Below, one piece after another: positions 1 through 11,591 of a DNA stretch of 64,000 nucleotides (its first letter is position 1; each line of letters begins with the position of its first letter). The stretch spans positions 3,045,501 through 3,109,500 of the forward strand of contig NC_085882.1 of assembly GCF_035222275.1 (NCBI RefSeq). Reading direction: 5' to 3'. The notes under the pieces are model-generated. The model was not told the origin of the DNA, did no database searches, and saw nothing but the letters and a program-made list of their open reading frames with translations. The position numbers and the translations under genes were made by a program. The stretch comes from Podospora bellae-mahoneyi. Lineage: Eukaryota > Ascomycota > Sordariomycetes > Sordariales > Podosporaceae.

Positions 1-1
1 C

Positions 2-733
2 CTGGACGTGCCGAGGACGATTAACGGGCATATCATGTTCCGCAAGCGGTATCGTGGCGGTCAGAGGCTGCTTTTCAGGGTGCTGCATGCCATCTCGCTG
101 TTTTTTCCCGAGTTGGGCTATGTGCAGGGGATGGCGCCCCTTGCGGCGACGCTGCTGTGTTATTTTGACGAGGAGAGGTGTTTCGTCATGCTAGTGAGGA
201 TGTGGCGGTACCGCGGGCTGGAGCACCTTTACAAGCCCGGCTTTGCGGAGCTGATGGGGGTGCTGGAGGACTTTGAGAACAGGTGGCTGGCCGGGAAGGA
301 CGTGGCGGCCAAGCTCAAGGAGCTGGCGATTGATGCCACGGCGTATGGGACGAGGTGGTACCTGACGCTGTTCAACTTGAGCATTCCGTTCCCGGCGCAG
401 CTGAGGGTGTGGGATGTCTTTATGCTGCTGGGGGAGTGCCCGCCTCCAAATTATGAGGAGCAGCAGCAGCAGCTGGGGGAAAAGGAAAAGGGGAAGGGAC
501 CCGGGTTGGGAGCCACGGGTGTGCCAAAGGGGCTGGATATCCTGCATGCCACGAGCGCGGCGCTGATTAGTGCGTTGAGGGATGTGTTGCTTGATTCGGA
601 CTTTGAGAACGCGATGAAGGCGCTGACGGCTTGGATTCCGATTAAGGATGAGGATTTGCTCATGAAGGTTACGAGGGCCGAGTGGAGGGTTCATCATAAG
701 GAGGGGGGTGGGGGGAGCAAGTGGAAGATGTGA
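2..733 (+). CDS. TBC-domain Rab GTPase-activating protein, 3' part
   Basis: The reading frame is already open at base 2, so the gene continues off the left edge; about 243 C-terminal residues are visible. The first residues contain DVPRT, the arginine-finger motif of TBC domains (IxxDxxR), and about 35 residues later comes YVQG, the glutamine finger. Both catalytic fingers are therefore present, which predicts an active GAP that stimulates GTP hydrolysis by a Rab/Ypt protein in membrane traffic. The rest of the TBC helical fold follows (FVMLVRMWRYRGL, then YGTRWYLTLF and RVWDVF). A Q-run and a low-complexity KEKGKGPG insert interrupt the C-terminal part, and a basic tail ends at TGA 731-733. 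The Rab partner cannot be told. The next gene on the right is convergent, but 8.5 kb away. Confidence 0.85.
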   Translation: MDVPRTINGHIMFRKRYRGGQRLLFRVLHAISLFFPELGYVQGMAPLAATLLCYFDEERCFVMLVRMWRYRGLEHLYKPGFAELMGVLEDFENRWLAGKDVAAKLKELAIDATAYGTRWYLTLFNLSIPFPAQLRVWDVFMLLGECPPPNYEEQQQQLGEKEKGKGPGLGATGVPKGLDILHATSAALISALRDVLLDSDFENAMKALTAWIPIKDEDLLMKVTRAEWRVHHKEGGGGSKWKM

Positions 734-966
734 GGAGTTTTGTTGGAGGGCCTTTTTTTCTATTCATTTTTTTTTCTCTTGGGTCGTTTTTTTTTGTTTG
801 TTTGTTTGTTGGTTGGTTGGTGCCTGTTGCTCGAAAAGGAGATTGACAGGACACACAGGCATTCTTTTCTGTGCAGACAAGTTTGATACCCCCCGTTTAC
901 TTTTTTTTTTGTTTCTCTGGTACGAGATTTGTTATTCCCCCCTATTGCGATTTGGTTTGAGCGTTT

Positions 967-996
<30 letters not shown>
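967..996 (+). repeat. (TTG)10 microsatellite
   Basis: Ten uninterrupted TTG units in the probable 3' UTR of the TBC gene, inside a longer T/G-rich tract. Confidence 0.95.
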
Positions 997-999
<3 letters not shown>

Positions 1000-3900
1000 G
1001 TTATTGTTGGTGTTTTTTTTATTTTCGGTGTGTGGTTCTTGTCTTGTTGTGGGATAGATTGAGGAAAGTGAGAGATGGATGCTTTTGATGGAATGTTTTC
1101 TGCCCTATTTCTCTTTTTAATGTTAGCTTGACGGGTTAGTTTAGCTGGCTAGGTCGTCCACGTCCTTTGACAGGACTTGTGTGTTTCTTTTGTCTTTGAA
1201 GGATGGTGTGGATGAGTGGTGATGAGATGGTGCTGTTATAACTGTTGGGATGGGATGGATGGTGGATGGGTAGGGTTAGATTGATGTGGTTGCTGGAAGA
1301 GAGGGTGAGAAGTAAGAGAATGTAAATACATACATACCTATGATACTGACACGTGAATTTATGGATCATTCGAGGTGCTGGGTCAAGTGTGTGGGTGTTG
1401 TGCGTGGTCGGTTTCTCTGAGAGAGACTGTTCAGAGGTTGGTCTGCAGGCTGTCTTGTATCTTTTGTCTATTATCTAGATTCAAATGGAGCTTTCGAACT
1501 CTTGACCATTTGTGGTATCGAGAAGATGCCATAGTTTCCGCTAAATCTTTCTGCTAATTAGCAATTTCACAATTCATACCACCCGGCAGTTTACACTTAA
1601 GGAGACTTTCATCACTCATCGAAATAAATAGCTTATATTCAGATACCAACTAGCTAGATATGTCACCACTATTCAGTACCTATCAACACCATCTTCGACA
1701 AGTTCGCCCCAGCTCTCATTTTCCCCTGCAGACATAACAACAACATGGCTTTCCACCTAGCAACAACCTACCCCACGGAGAAATTATTTAAGACGAGACC
1801 AGAAAGATTATCATATCAAAGCAATCTCGGGACTGTCAAGGCCAGAGAGGAGAAAACACAGTGAGACCATCGTAAAAGGTTGGCGTGTCCCCCGAGTCTG
1901 ATAAACAGCGGGCTTGGAGGTTGAGGCTGGCTTTGGGTGTTGTGATGGAAAGAAATGCGGCCAAGGTGCTGGGGGAGCGGCTCGATGTACTGGACAATGA
2001 ATCTTTGCAGAAATCTGCCGGGGTAGGAGTCGTCACCTCCCCCGACGGAAAGACAAGTGTTGGTTCGGGTTGGGGGTGGGAACCAGCTGTAAGTTGAAGA
2101 GAGTTGAAAGTGAAACTTGACACAGTTGAGCCAAGTCTCCCGGTGCTCGTCTCATGGCTTGGTATCGGATGATAGACTTGGGATCTGCCTGGCCGTAGGT
2201 GAGATACACAGGCGATGTTCAGGCGAGTAACCTGGCTAAATGGACCAGCCTGCTGGAGCGGCGGGGAGTTGCTGGATTTGTGTGAACTCGGGGACGCTTG
2301 GCTGTGAATGAAGGGGAGTTTACCTTCGCTGGCACCATTCGTGGGCTCTCTTGACGACCTCAAGAATTGGTTGGCTAGCGAGCTTCTTGCGATCTTATTG
2401 ATGATGGATTGGGGACAGGTGAATTTGTCTGATTCCAGGTCGTGGTTATAGCTTGCTGGAGTGGTCCGCGTTTCCGACAAGACCGCGTTTTCGTGCTGGG
2501 TTCATCGGTTCTTGCTGCTCGGCGATGGCTTGGCTGTCGTCGGTAGGGTGTCCTGAGTTGTGGTGGAGATTCCCAGAGTGCGACCCCTTTGTCAAGTCAT
2601 GACGCAGCTGGGTGAAGTCAGCTTGAGCACCGGGAGCTCGCCTTGCCAATCCGGCCTCCCTCTCCGCAAACTGCCGGCTAGGTATGGGAGCAATGGTGTC
2701 TTGAGAGCCAGGCAACACCGGGTCTCTGAGGTGTAAGTTGCGGGGCTTCCAGAAGGCCCGAACAGGGCATTGAGGGCGCCGAGTAGCTCGGTCTGGCAAC
2801 GGCAGACCATGTGGTTTGCTCCAACAGTGATTTTACTTAAGGCCAAGCAGCAGTCAATCTTTGAGAGCCTTGTCTTCGTCTGGAAATGCTTCTGCAGTTG
2901 CAAGGCAGTCTGTCCAGTCCAGAACTCGGGAGACCCGTCCAGCTCATCAGTCCTATCCACCGGGTCTTGGTGAGGTGACGATGGTCCAACGGGAGGGAAA
3001 GAGGTCAACCTGGGTGCCATGTCCGGGATGCCGTGTTCCGATACTGGGAGACTGCTCTTGGTTGGAGACTGGTGGGTTATGGGGTAGGTACCTAGGTAAA
3101 TGACGGTGTCGAGAAGCTAGATGGCGTGATGGATGTTGGTGAACATGGTTTGTTTCGAGATAAAGTGAGTATATATACACTCGACCGTCAGCTTTGAAGC
3201 TTGAACAGCGGTCTCGAAAGATATGAGCTCTGAGAATAAGGAGAGATATTGGGGCTCTTATAGGCGTCCAACAACTCAGTCATTCTCTCTTTCCATAGAT
3301 AGTCAAGTAAGTTCGCGAGGATTCACATTCTCCCCAGTCGGAAGCTTGTTACGATCTCATGAGACAGATGACTGGTACATAATCTTCATTCTACTCAACA
3401 GCTATCTCATCTACTCTTCATCATTAAAGTGTGAGTGTTCAAGACATAACCCCCTTGACTGCAAGTAGTCAGTCGGTAGGTGAGAGAGATATCCCTATGA
3501 CTCCCACCAGTACTATGCCCACAATCCAGTCAACACCAACAAAAACAACCACAACCGCACCTATCACACAAACATAAGATTCCCAGCCTGAAGCTCATCA
3601 TCTGACCCATGTGTACCTGCAAGACTCGCTCTCGCTACCTCCATCCTCTCTTTTTCGGTCCTTTTCACGCGTGACTCGCATACGCCAAAGCAACCGAGGC
3701 TGGTTAACCCAAAATCTTCTTTCTATGAAAAGCGTACTTTCCTTGTTTACTTTCTTTTTCGCGACGTTCCTTTGCTGTTCCGTGATTCTTCTAACGCTGT
3801 CTCGGTACCCAACTTAGACAACCTTGTCGGCTTTCGAGACCGATGTTCCCAGCGCTTCTCCCGCAGTAGTCTCCCCCTCGCTACCTTACTTGCATACCAT

Positions 3901-4033
3901 AAAACAGCCTGTAATACACACGAGCTCTTATAGTACAGGCAGGTCTTTTACTAACTCCATAAAGGTAGGTCACATCAGTTGCATGTTCCGCATGTTGTCA
4001 GTGTCACTACATACTGTCCAACCTACCTTGCAG

Positions 4034-4070
<37 letters not shown>
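4034..4070 (+). repeat. Poly-A tract, 37 bp
   Basis: An uninterrupted run of 37 A in non-coding DNA. No target-site duplication or SINE/LINE body was seen upstream, so I do not read it as a retroposon tail. Confidence 0.9.
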
Positions 4071-4072
<2 letters not shown>

Positions 4073-4493
4073 TTGTACAACTGACCTTGTCCTTGTCCCT
4101 GTGCTTGTCTACCAGCATTTTACAACCTGGAAGGTTCACATACCACGTGACAGAGATCGCGCCTACCACATCGGCTCAGCTTAGACGGCGCAAACCTTAC
4201 ATAGGTATGTTGGTTTATGTAAAGCACTTCTTAAGTATCCCAATCCGGCAACCCCCAATATATCTGACACAAATCCACCCTACTTTCTCACCCACCACAC
4301 CAACCAGCAAAACAAAGTCTGGGGTCCGGGGTCCGGGGTATTCTCCCCTTTCTTCATTATCTTCCGCACCATCCTCATCAGCAAGCCCTGCCCAGCCGAG
4401 GCACGGTAATCCCTTGCGTGATACCTCCCATCCCCAAAAACATGTCAGACGGGTCAAACATTCCACTTGTGGCTTACACTTGTGGCTTTTCCT

Positions 4494-4514
4494 CCCCCCC
4501 CCCCCCCCCCCCCC
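4494..4514 (+). repeat. Poly-C tract, 21 bp
   Basis: An uninterrupted run of 21 C, followed about 380 bp later by a C12 run at 897-908 of the 4-kb line (4897-4908). The opposite strand is poly-G and could form quadruplex or triplex structures. Confidence 0.9.
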
Positions 4515-4741
4515 TTTCACGCACATATAGGTATGTCAGATAGGTAGAAGAAGGTAACACACATGTTTCATGTGTTCTCCCGTCCTTGACAGCAAAGTAT
4601 TATCACTGTGCATATGTAAATGCATGATGTCTTTTTATACCCTGCTTACCTGCTGCCTACCTACTACTTACCTCACCTCCGTGCCCAAATGTCATCCAAA
4701 GCATGTGGCATCAGTCTTGAATTTACAAAGCGGCCGACCAC

Positions 4742-4775
4742 CACACCCACACACACACCCACACACCCACACACC

Positions 4776-4806
<31 letters not shown>
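4742..4806 (+). repeat. CA-rich tract followed by (GA)n
   Basis: An imperfect ACACCC/CA tract that becomes a pure CA run at about 4776-4791 and then a pure GA run at 4791-4806. Confidence 0.9.
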
Positions 4807-7800
4807 TACGGGAGCTCTTCCAAAGTAAAAATAGCCGCGCCCCTTCTTCCGTCCCACACCCCCATCCCTTACCCGCAAGCGCCGTCAACAATTCCTCCCC
4901 CCCCCCCCTTTCCCATCCCAATCTACCCGCGTCTATCCCCAATTCAGCCGCGATACCCATTCGACCTCAACCTCGTGTGTGTGCATCACATCACAAGTTC
5001 CCCGGGCCCGGGTATACTGTCCACACCCGCACCCACACCCACCACACCACACTCGTCTACCCCATCCCGTCTAAGCGAAGTGGTACATTCTCATAATCAC
5101 TCTCACGTCAAGCAGCTTGGTTGAACCCATTAATTAAAACTTGGATAGATATGGAGAAAAAACCACAATGCCGTAGACGAAAAACGAGGGCGAAATGTAC
5201 TTGCAATCTTTTGCGTCCTCGCCTATAGGAAGCGGCAACTCGCTTCCAGCAGTAACCTCTTTTCACCCGCACAAACTGTCAATCTTGGAAAAAAGAAAAA
5301 AAAAAAAAAAAGACCATCTTAACACGGAATTGATACCCTCCTCCCCCTGCCGAACCCACCAGCCGAAGTTGTTTGCTGGCGCCGTCATAACCGTCCAGAC
5401 AAGCCAGTGACGGGCGGCTCAGTCGGATCGGTTCCATACAAGCCCCCAAAGCAAACTTTGTATCCTGCCAGATCCGGAATCTCTGGCATAATCTTCATAT
5501 CTGGGTCATTCGGCTCAACGGGACGAGACCAAACAAACAAACAAGGCAATATCGCGGCTTTTGCATAAGTGTTTTGGTTGTTCGGAAGGAACAGATACTG
5601 GGCCAAGAGATGATGGGGCTTCATGCTTGGAAAAAGGAAACAAAAGCGCACCTACAAAAGCATGCTGAAGTTGAGTGTAGTGGTAGCCACCAAGGCTACA
5701 GCCACAGCTGCGGCTGCTGCACTGGAGGACGACTGCGTCGACCAAGCACATATATACGACCTCCCCCAAAAAGACAACTGACAAGGACAAGGCCTCGACG
5801 GCAAGACCCAGGATCCAAATACCGTGCCGCGTTCAGGTGTGGTCCAAAAGAAACATGGGCATGACCACCATACCATGCCGTTCATGCCTGCCTGCCGACG
5901 ACGAGACAAGTCCACGTTGTCAAAGGGAAAAAACAAATCCCACGTGCAGGCCGCGTATGGCCGGACCGGACCAGCTCCGAATGGCTGGATGATATTACTA
6001 GGTCGGTAAGTAAGATCTGGTCGATCCTGGCTGGCCGCCATCAAACGGCCGCCGACTGGCTGGTGTTCATTCGCCGATAGGGTAGACCCATCATCTTTTC
6101 AGGCGTGTGTAGAAACACTCCCCATTATCAGATGCATGTGGTATCATAGCATGAACTGACAGGTGAGAAAATGCAACCCCCAAGCTTTGACACCCGGCTG
6201 TGCGCTTATTGTCTGCGCCTGTTGATCCCATCCTTATATAACAACGCCTGCCGACTTCGAGCTGAGGTTGACGGCCTGCGAACGCTCAGACGTTTGTGCC
6301 AGAAATAAAGACATCCTTCAGCGCTTCTGAGGCATTGATTTGATTTCCGCCGCGAAGGGCAAAAATAAAATAAAAAAAATGAAAAGAGTTGACAGGCAGA
6401 GCTAGTTCGCAGTGTTGCATTGGGGATTTTGCCGCAGGCGACTGTGCAAAACAGACGGCTGGATATCCGTATAGCTTCCAGCGTTGCATCCTGCTTGTTC
6501 AAGGCAACGGAAAATGCCGCCTCGCCTGTGCGCCGAACTGCCAAAATGGAGCCGAGGGAGACGTACGTGTCGTGTACGTAGAAGTGGGCAGACAGTGGGG
6601 GAGAGGAAGGGAGGAAGGAAGGAAGAAAAAAAGGCCGCCGTTGGAGGAAGAAAAGGATTCTTGGTTAGGTGTGGTTAGATATCGCGAGTTCGGTTCAAGA
6701 GCCGCAGGGAGGCATCGCAGAAAGACGCTAGGCAGCACCCGGCAGACAGTTCGTGATAGTGTAGGTGTTCGCCCGACATACGTGAACTCTTGGGGCTACA
6801 CTACCCTCCGGAAGGGCAGAACGGGCCGGGTGGCCGTCCCGGGTTCGGGTCCGAGCCAGAACCATAAGCGCCGTGTGGGGCTGATCATCCACACCGTTGC
6901 AACTCCAGTGCAAAGTCAACGGCGGTAACGACGACACCTCTTGGTTGCCGACGCCGCCGCCGCATTGTCCGTGCCAAAAGCTGCCGGTGACGACGGGCCT
7001 CCGGGAGGAAGAGTGTGAGTGAACCCATTCCGTGCAAAGATTGCCGAGCGCGGTTGGCAGTTCGGTTGGCAATTGGCAGATCGATTGATGAGTCGTCGCT
7101 TGCATGTTGGGCTTCCCTTCGGCGCTTGTCCGCGCAAAAAAATAAAGGACAGGTTTGTGTGTGCTTACAGACGCGGGGAAGCAGACGCAGGCGAGGGAGG
7201 AGTCGGACGGAATGTGGGTGGTGGTGGAAAGAAAAGAAGGTTTCCCCCCCCCCAATCCCTGGCCCCTGGGCGTTAAACCGCTTTCGGGTTTACCCCAGTC
7301 TGCCGCCCAACGGCCCTGGTCCTTGTCCGGACAGGGGTGCTAATGCGCAGCCCTATATTAAGTAACGTCATCCCCTTCAGAGTGCGTCTCAACTCGACAT
7401 GTGTGACACTATTTGCGAGGTGCTCTCCTCCACTGTCAGTTCTTTGATATGTGCTGTGTGGGAGGAGAAAAGGCCGGGCAAATCAGAAAATGTCCGGTTT
7501 CCACATCCAGAAGAAGACAGCCCCTTCATCTGCCTCGGCACTTGTCTGCACATTGGCCTTGTTTTCTCCTCGGCGCTGCTTTCTTCTTTTGATACCTCGT
7601 CTGCCGTGATACCAGGAATAGGTCGGACCTCGTAGTCTGTGTATGATCGATCAGCAGCAAGCGCCGTCAACACCGATGTGGCATACCCGGCCATGGCTAT
7701 GCAGGTGCTCTGACCTGGGACGAGATGAGGCTCCTCCAGAACGATGCCGTGGAGAGTGAAGATGTCCGTCGAGTGCCATGGTGGCGCTGGCCAAAGGACC

Positions 7801-9208
7801 TGACAAGCGCTTGGAAGATGCGGCAGAGGGTTCTCACCTAAACCCGATGCATCGCTAGCCCTCCCGGGGTCCCATGGCTTGGCCCGTGGTTGCAGATTCA
7901 GATACGACGAACAGGGCAACGACGTGTTTGAGGAGGAGGGGTTCGCTGGCCGAATCAGGTCATTTTCTTGCTTCTTATTCACTATGCACATGTGATTGTC
8001 CAGGTCCCCAAAAGTTCAAAACTGCCATTATGTAAGTGATAGGGGCTGCTTCCTCACCCTGACAATTACCTTGGTGCCGCTAGGAATCCTGGTTTTCGTG
8101 GAGGGCACGATTTGGACTCTGACCCCGGCAGAGAGGGTGCCGATGCATCTACAATGTGACGGCAGCCGTTGTGAAGCAACCCACATGACGTCGAGATATC
8201 GAGAAGACTGCATTGGAGGCGCTGTAAAGTGATGAAAAGTCCGGCAGTGGCAGCAGCAGCAGCAGCAGCAGCATCGAGTTCATCTGTTCTTTCGAGAACC
8301 TTGATGTCAACAAGTGAACAGGACTCGACAGCGTCTACGGACGACGATCCATGTCCTGTCCCGCCAGTCTGGCGGGTTCGGGAAGCCGAGCCTCAGTTAA
8401 ACGAACCTGGCACTCCAGCCACACCATGCCCCACCTACCCAACTTGGGAAGTGTCATCACCGTTGCTCCCCCCGAGAAAAGCAAAGAGAAAAGATGGCAG
8501 CAAAAAGAGGAAAAAGCAAAACATGTCCCAGAAGCTGGCCCCCTGTTTTAAACGTTGTAAGAGTCTTGGTATTTTTCCCTGCTCCCTGCTTCTGGCTCCC
8601 TCTGCCTCTGTTTTGATAAAAACCCAAGGTGAATACGTGCGTACAAATACACAGCAAAAAAGTACAAAAAAAAGACGCTGTTTGTTAATAATACAGTACA
8701 AGTTGTCAATATACAATGCCAAAAAAAAAGTGCAGAGAATGGAAAAATGCAACGAAGGGGTAATGGAACGAAGCAAAAGCACGGAAAAGCAAAAAAACAA
8801 AAACAAAAAAAAAGCCCCAAAACCAACCAAAAGCAACAAGAATATGCCTCGCTCCGAGTGGCTCCAAAACAGTCAAACCTCCGGGCTCCGGGATCCTCGA
8901 CCCTTTTCCAAGTTTTTTCTCTGGAAAGATTGTTTGTGTTTGGCTGAAAGAATTGTTGCGCACCGCAATGTGCGTTGTTGCGTGGAGAATCGACCGTGTC
9001 AGAATGAATCGACAGGGGCTCGATGTTTGGGATCTCCCAAGGAATGTTCGCGAGCGAGGACCCCTGGCTCGCATCCATCCCCCGCCGTCCCACCCATCGC
9101 GGGTCTGTCCGCAAAGGGAAAGGGGCGGGGGGAGCCGGCGGAAGGGTTACCAAACCACAACGAGTTTGGGGCGAGTCGGGGATGCTGAAACATCGCTGAA
9201 ATTAAGGT

Positions 9209-9356
9209 TCAATCGTTATCTCCTGGTCGCGTGGTTGACGATCCTGGAACTCCACCACCGCGCAATTTTTCTTCCAACGTCCGCTCGCTCTCGCCATATG
9301 CCTGCTGCTGCTGGTATATCGTTTGATGAGGCGTCTGCTGGTGGTGGTGATGATGA

Positions 9357-9388
<32 letters not shown>

Positions 9389-10895
9389 TTGCTGCCCGAA
9401 TTGTCGTGGTTCCGAGGAGACGGCAAATTGGTGCGTCGGAGGCTGGGGGGACTGTGGAGTGTCCGAGAGCAGGGACGAAACCGAGTGTGCTCCGGTCCGC
9501 ATGGGAGCTGGTTGTGGAGGTGGTGCACGATGCAGCTGCTGCCCTTGCTGAGCCTGGGACGAGCTGGAAGGTTCACTCTCGCGAGCCGAGCTCGCCCCAG
9601 ACGTGTGCATCGGCGACATTTCTCGCCCCGGCCCAGAGCTCTCTCCCCGAAGGCCCCGCCCTCCGGCCCGGTATGATCCCAGGTCACTCCGTTGCCGCGA
9701 GTGGCCTCTTCTTCGCCCTGGTGGTGGGTTGGAGAGCGCTGCGCTGTGTTGAAACGGTGGTGAGCGAAGCCGTTGTGCCGTCGATGGTGGAGGAATGGGA
9801 GGCTGTGGCCCTGCTGCTTTTCGTTTTCGCGGTGATTCCCCTACTGCGTAAACGAGCTAGTTAGCCCGCGCGAGACCCTTACGAGCGAGATTTTGATTTG
9901 GACGAACCTGAGGGCGTGCCGGGTTGATCCGTGCCACTCCGTGTCCCTCCCGCCTGAGTGGTGGGAGGCTGCCAGTGGTGGAAATAAATCGACGGCGACG
10001 GCTGGGCGTCCTGGTGCTGCGAGTGAGCAATTCCGGGATGTGAAGCTGTTGCTGGCCCGCCGCCCGGCCCGCCCGGCAGGTTCGTATTGAGATTCGGAAG
10101 ATTGGATGGTGGCCGACCGGGCATGCTCTGTCCCCGAGGCCTCGTGGGAGACCCTGGATAGCCTGCCATGTACGAGCTGGTTGGCCCCTGTGCCGATCCC
10201 GGCGTGGACGGCACTCCCCCAGAGGTTGGATATTGGCCGTATCCCTGTGCTTGCGAGTCTCTTCTTTGGTGTTCTGAGGCAATGGCCCCTGATGGCATCA
10301 ATGCTGGCGGATGTTGCTGCTGGTGCGGTGGCAGGAATTGCTGTGCCAGTTCCCATGCCTGTGGCGAGAGCGCTCCTCCGCCCATGCCGGCGAACACCAC
10401 CGGTACTAGCGGAGGGGGAATTCCTCCGTGCAGTGATGTCCTCAGAATTTCGTGCTCCATTTTCCTCTGCTCCAAGCGGAAACTCTCCTGTCGTGTCTTC
10501 TCCTCTTCTTGCTTTCTCTTGTCCTCTTCTGCCTTCGCTTTCAACCAGTACTGCATTGACTCCTCATTACCATGCCACGATGGCGGTAGCGGAAGCTGCG
10601 TGTAGGACTGGTTTTGCTGCGGTGGCGGCGGGGGAGGCCCCGACACTGGTGGTTGGGAAAGTCCGGATCCTGGAGGTGGCTGAACTGGAGGCAAGGCCGC
10701 CGGCGGTGGCAAGCCACGGTGAGGTGCCGACATGGGCTGACGCAACGGACTGCTGTCTCGCGGGTTAGTGAGCGTGGACTTGTAGCTCGAATCCTTATAT
10801 ATCAAGGGGGGAGAAGGTCGTGATGTGCTCGGCGGGGTGGGTAGATCATGGACGGGCCCGTAGCCGTACTGCACAGGCTTAGTGATGGTGAGCAT
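9209..10895 (-). CDS. Conserved fungal Q/H/P-rich protein with charged coiled coil
   Basis: Function is not recognised. The protein starts at ATG 10895 with a TPPSTSRPSPP-type disordered region. It has polyproline stretches and a charged helix (about residues 115-160; EDKRKQEEEKTRQESFRLEQ) followed by a glycine-rich IPPPLVPVVFAGMGGG segment. After a basic patch (SPRKRKAAG) comes a tail with long glutamine and histidine runs ending EKLRGGGVPG...DND. Such composition is common in fungal transcription regulators, which is an inference only. One intron is needed near 9841-9907. The strongest donor (GTAAGG at 9882) leads to an early stop at 9684-9686. A weaker donor (GTTCGT at 9907) with acceptor TAG (ending 9841) keeps the long frame and gives about 539 residues. 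A CTAAC branch site precedes the acceptor. The flanking intergenic regions are the largest in the window. Confidence 0.7.
9335..9400 (-). repeat. Coding CAG/CAA and CAC/CAT repeat (polyQ then polyH)
   Basis: On the minus strand this encodes a run of about 12 glutamines followed by about six histidines in the C-terminal part of the 9209-10895 gene. The codons are mixed (CAG/CAA, CAC/CAT), so the amino-acid run is not simply a pure DNA microsatellite. Confidence 0.75.
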
Positions 10896-11571
10896 CCTTC
10901 ATGTGAGGAGTCAATGTGATGGTGGGAAGGGAGGAGAATGCCCAACACGTGGAGCGGGACACAAGAGAAGAAGAAAGGGTAGGGCAGGTGCGGCAGGTAG
11001 CGGATGATATGTCGAAGGAGGGAGGGGAGCTTTTGAAGAGACCAATGAGCAGGGGGGAGGGAACAATAAGACGTGGAAATAACCTTTTCAGGAAGAAGCT
11101 GGATGTGGCGGCCAGCCAAGTAACGGTAGCAGAGAAGGTAGTAGGCGGGGCGTGGAGTGATGAAACGTCGAAAGTACAGATGCCCACCCTCATTTGACCA
11201 CCTGGTGCCGCATAGAAAATATAAGTACTTGCTAAGGTAGGAAAGGGCAAAGACGGCTGATGCTGGTAAGTTCAGGGCAGGAAAGCAACTACACACACTC
11301 GAGGCGGAGCTAGAGCGAGCGAGGCGAGGGTCACCCTTGCTCCGTGCCTCTTTGCCCCGTCCCGATCTCCCTCCCCGTCCAAGTGAGCAAGAAGCCGCCG
11401 CGCTTGTGGCTCTTTTGGTGGGCAGTTGGATGTGCCGAGCCTGCCAGGCAGTGGTGTTCGTGTGTGTATATGGTAAGAAAAACCAAATAGGAAACTCTGC
11501 TCGGTGAAGTGCTGAGAAAAACAAGGACGGCGAGCGGGACAGAAGGAGAGGGAGGGATAAGACAAGAATTT

Positions 11572-11591
11572 GTAAACTGTCGACAGTTTAC
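11572..11591. promoter_or_regulatory. Perfect 20-bp palindrome upstream of the 9209-10895 gene
   Basis: GTAAACTGTCGACAGTTTAC reads the same on both strands, with two 10-base arms and no spacer. It lies about 680 bp upstream of the ATG at 10895, next to the CT-rich putative leader. It could be the site of a symmetric dimeric regulator; no known factor is assigned. Confidence 0.4.

Larger units (their letters stand above)
734..9208. other. 8.5-kb gene-poor stretch between convergent genes
   Basis: I see no supportable gene here. The first 300-400 bases are T/G-rich and probably form the 3' UTR of the TBC gene. Bases just left of 9209 are probably the 3' UTR of the minus-strand gene. The rest has scattered ORFs of up to 214 codons open in several frames at once, with no recognisable domain or splice-supported extension. 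It is rich in homopolymers and microsatellites, listed separately. Unrecognised lncRNAs or orphan genes cannot be excluded. Confidence 0.5.

Noticed and set aside
1836-2480. 214-codon minus-strand ORF
   Set aside because: No recognisable domain, low-complexity Ser/Thr/Pro composition, no conserved splice context; other frames in the same stretch are also open. Chance is plausible in several kilobases of GC-balanced DNA.
7389-7991. 200-codon minus-strand ORF
   Set aside because: No known motif, and no leader or splice signals that fit a gene. Kept only as a weak possibility for an orphan gene.
8229-9188. 319-codon plus-strand ORF with poly-Ala and poly-Lys runs
   Set aside because: Composition follows simple repeats (GCA runs, A-rich tracts). 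It lies opposite the probable 3' UTR of the 9209-10895 gene, and its second half is A-run driven.
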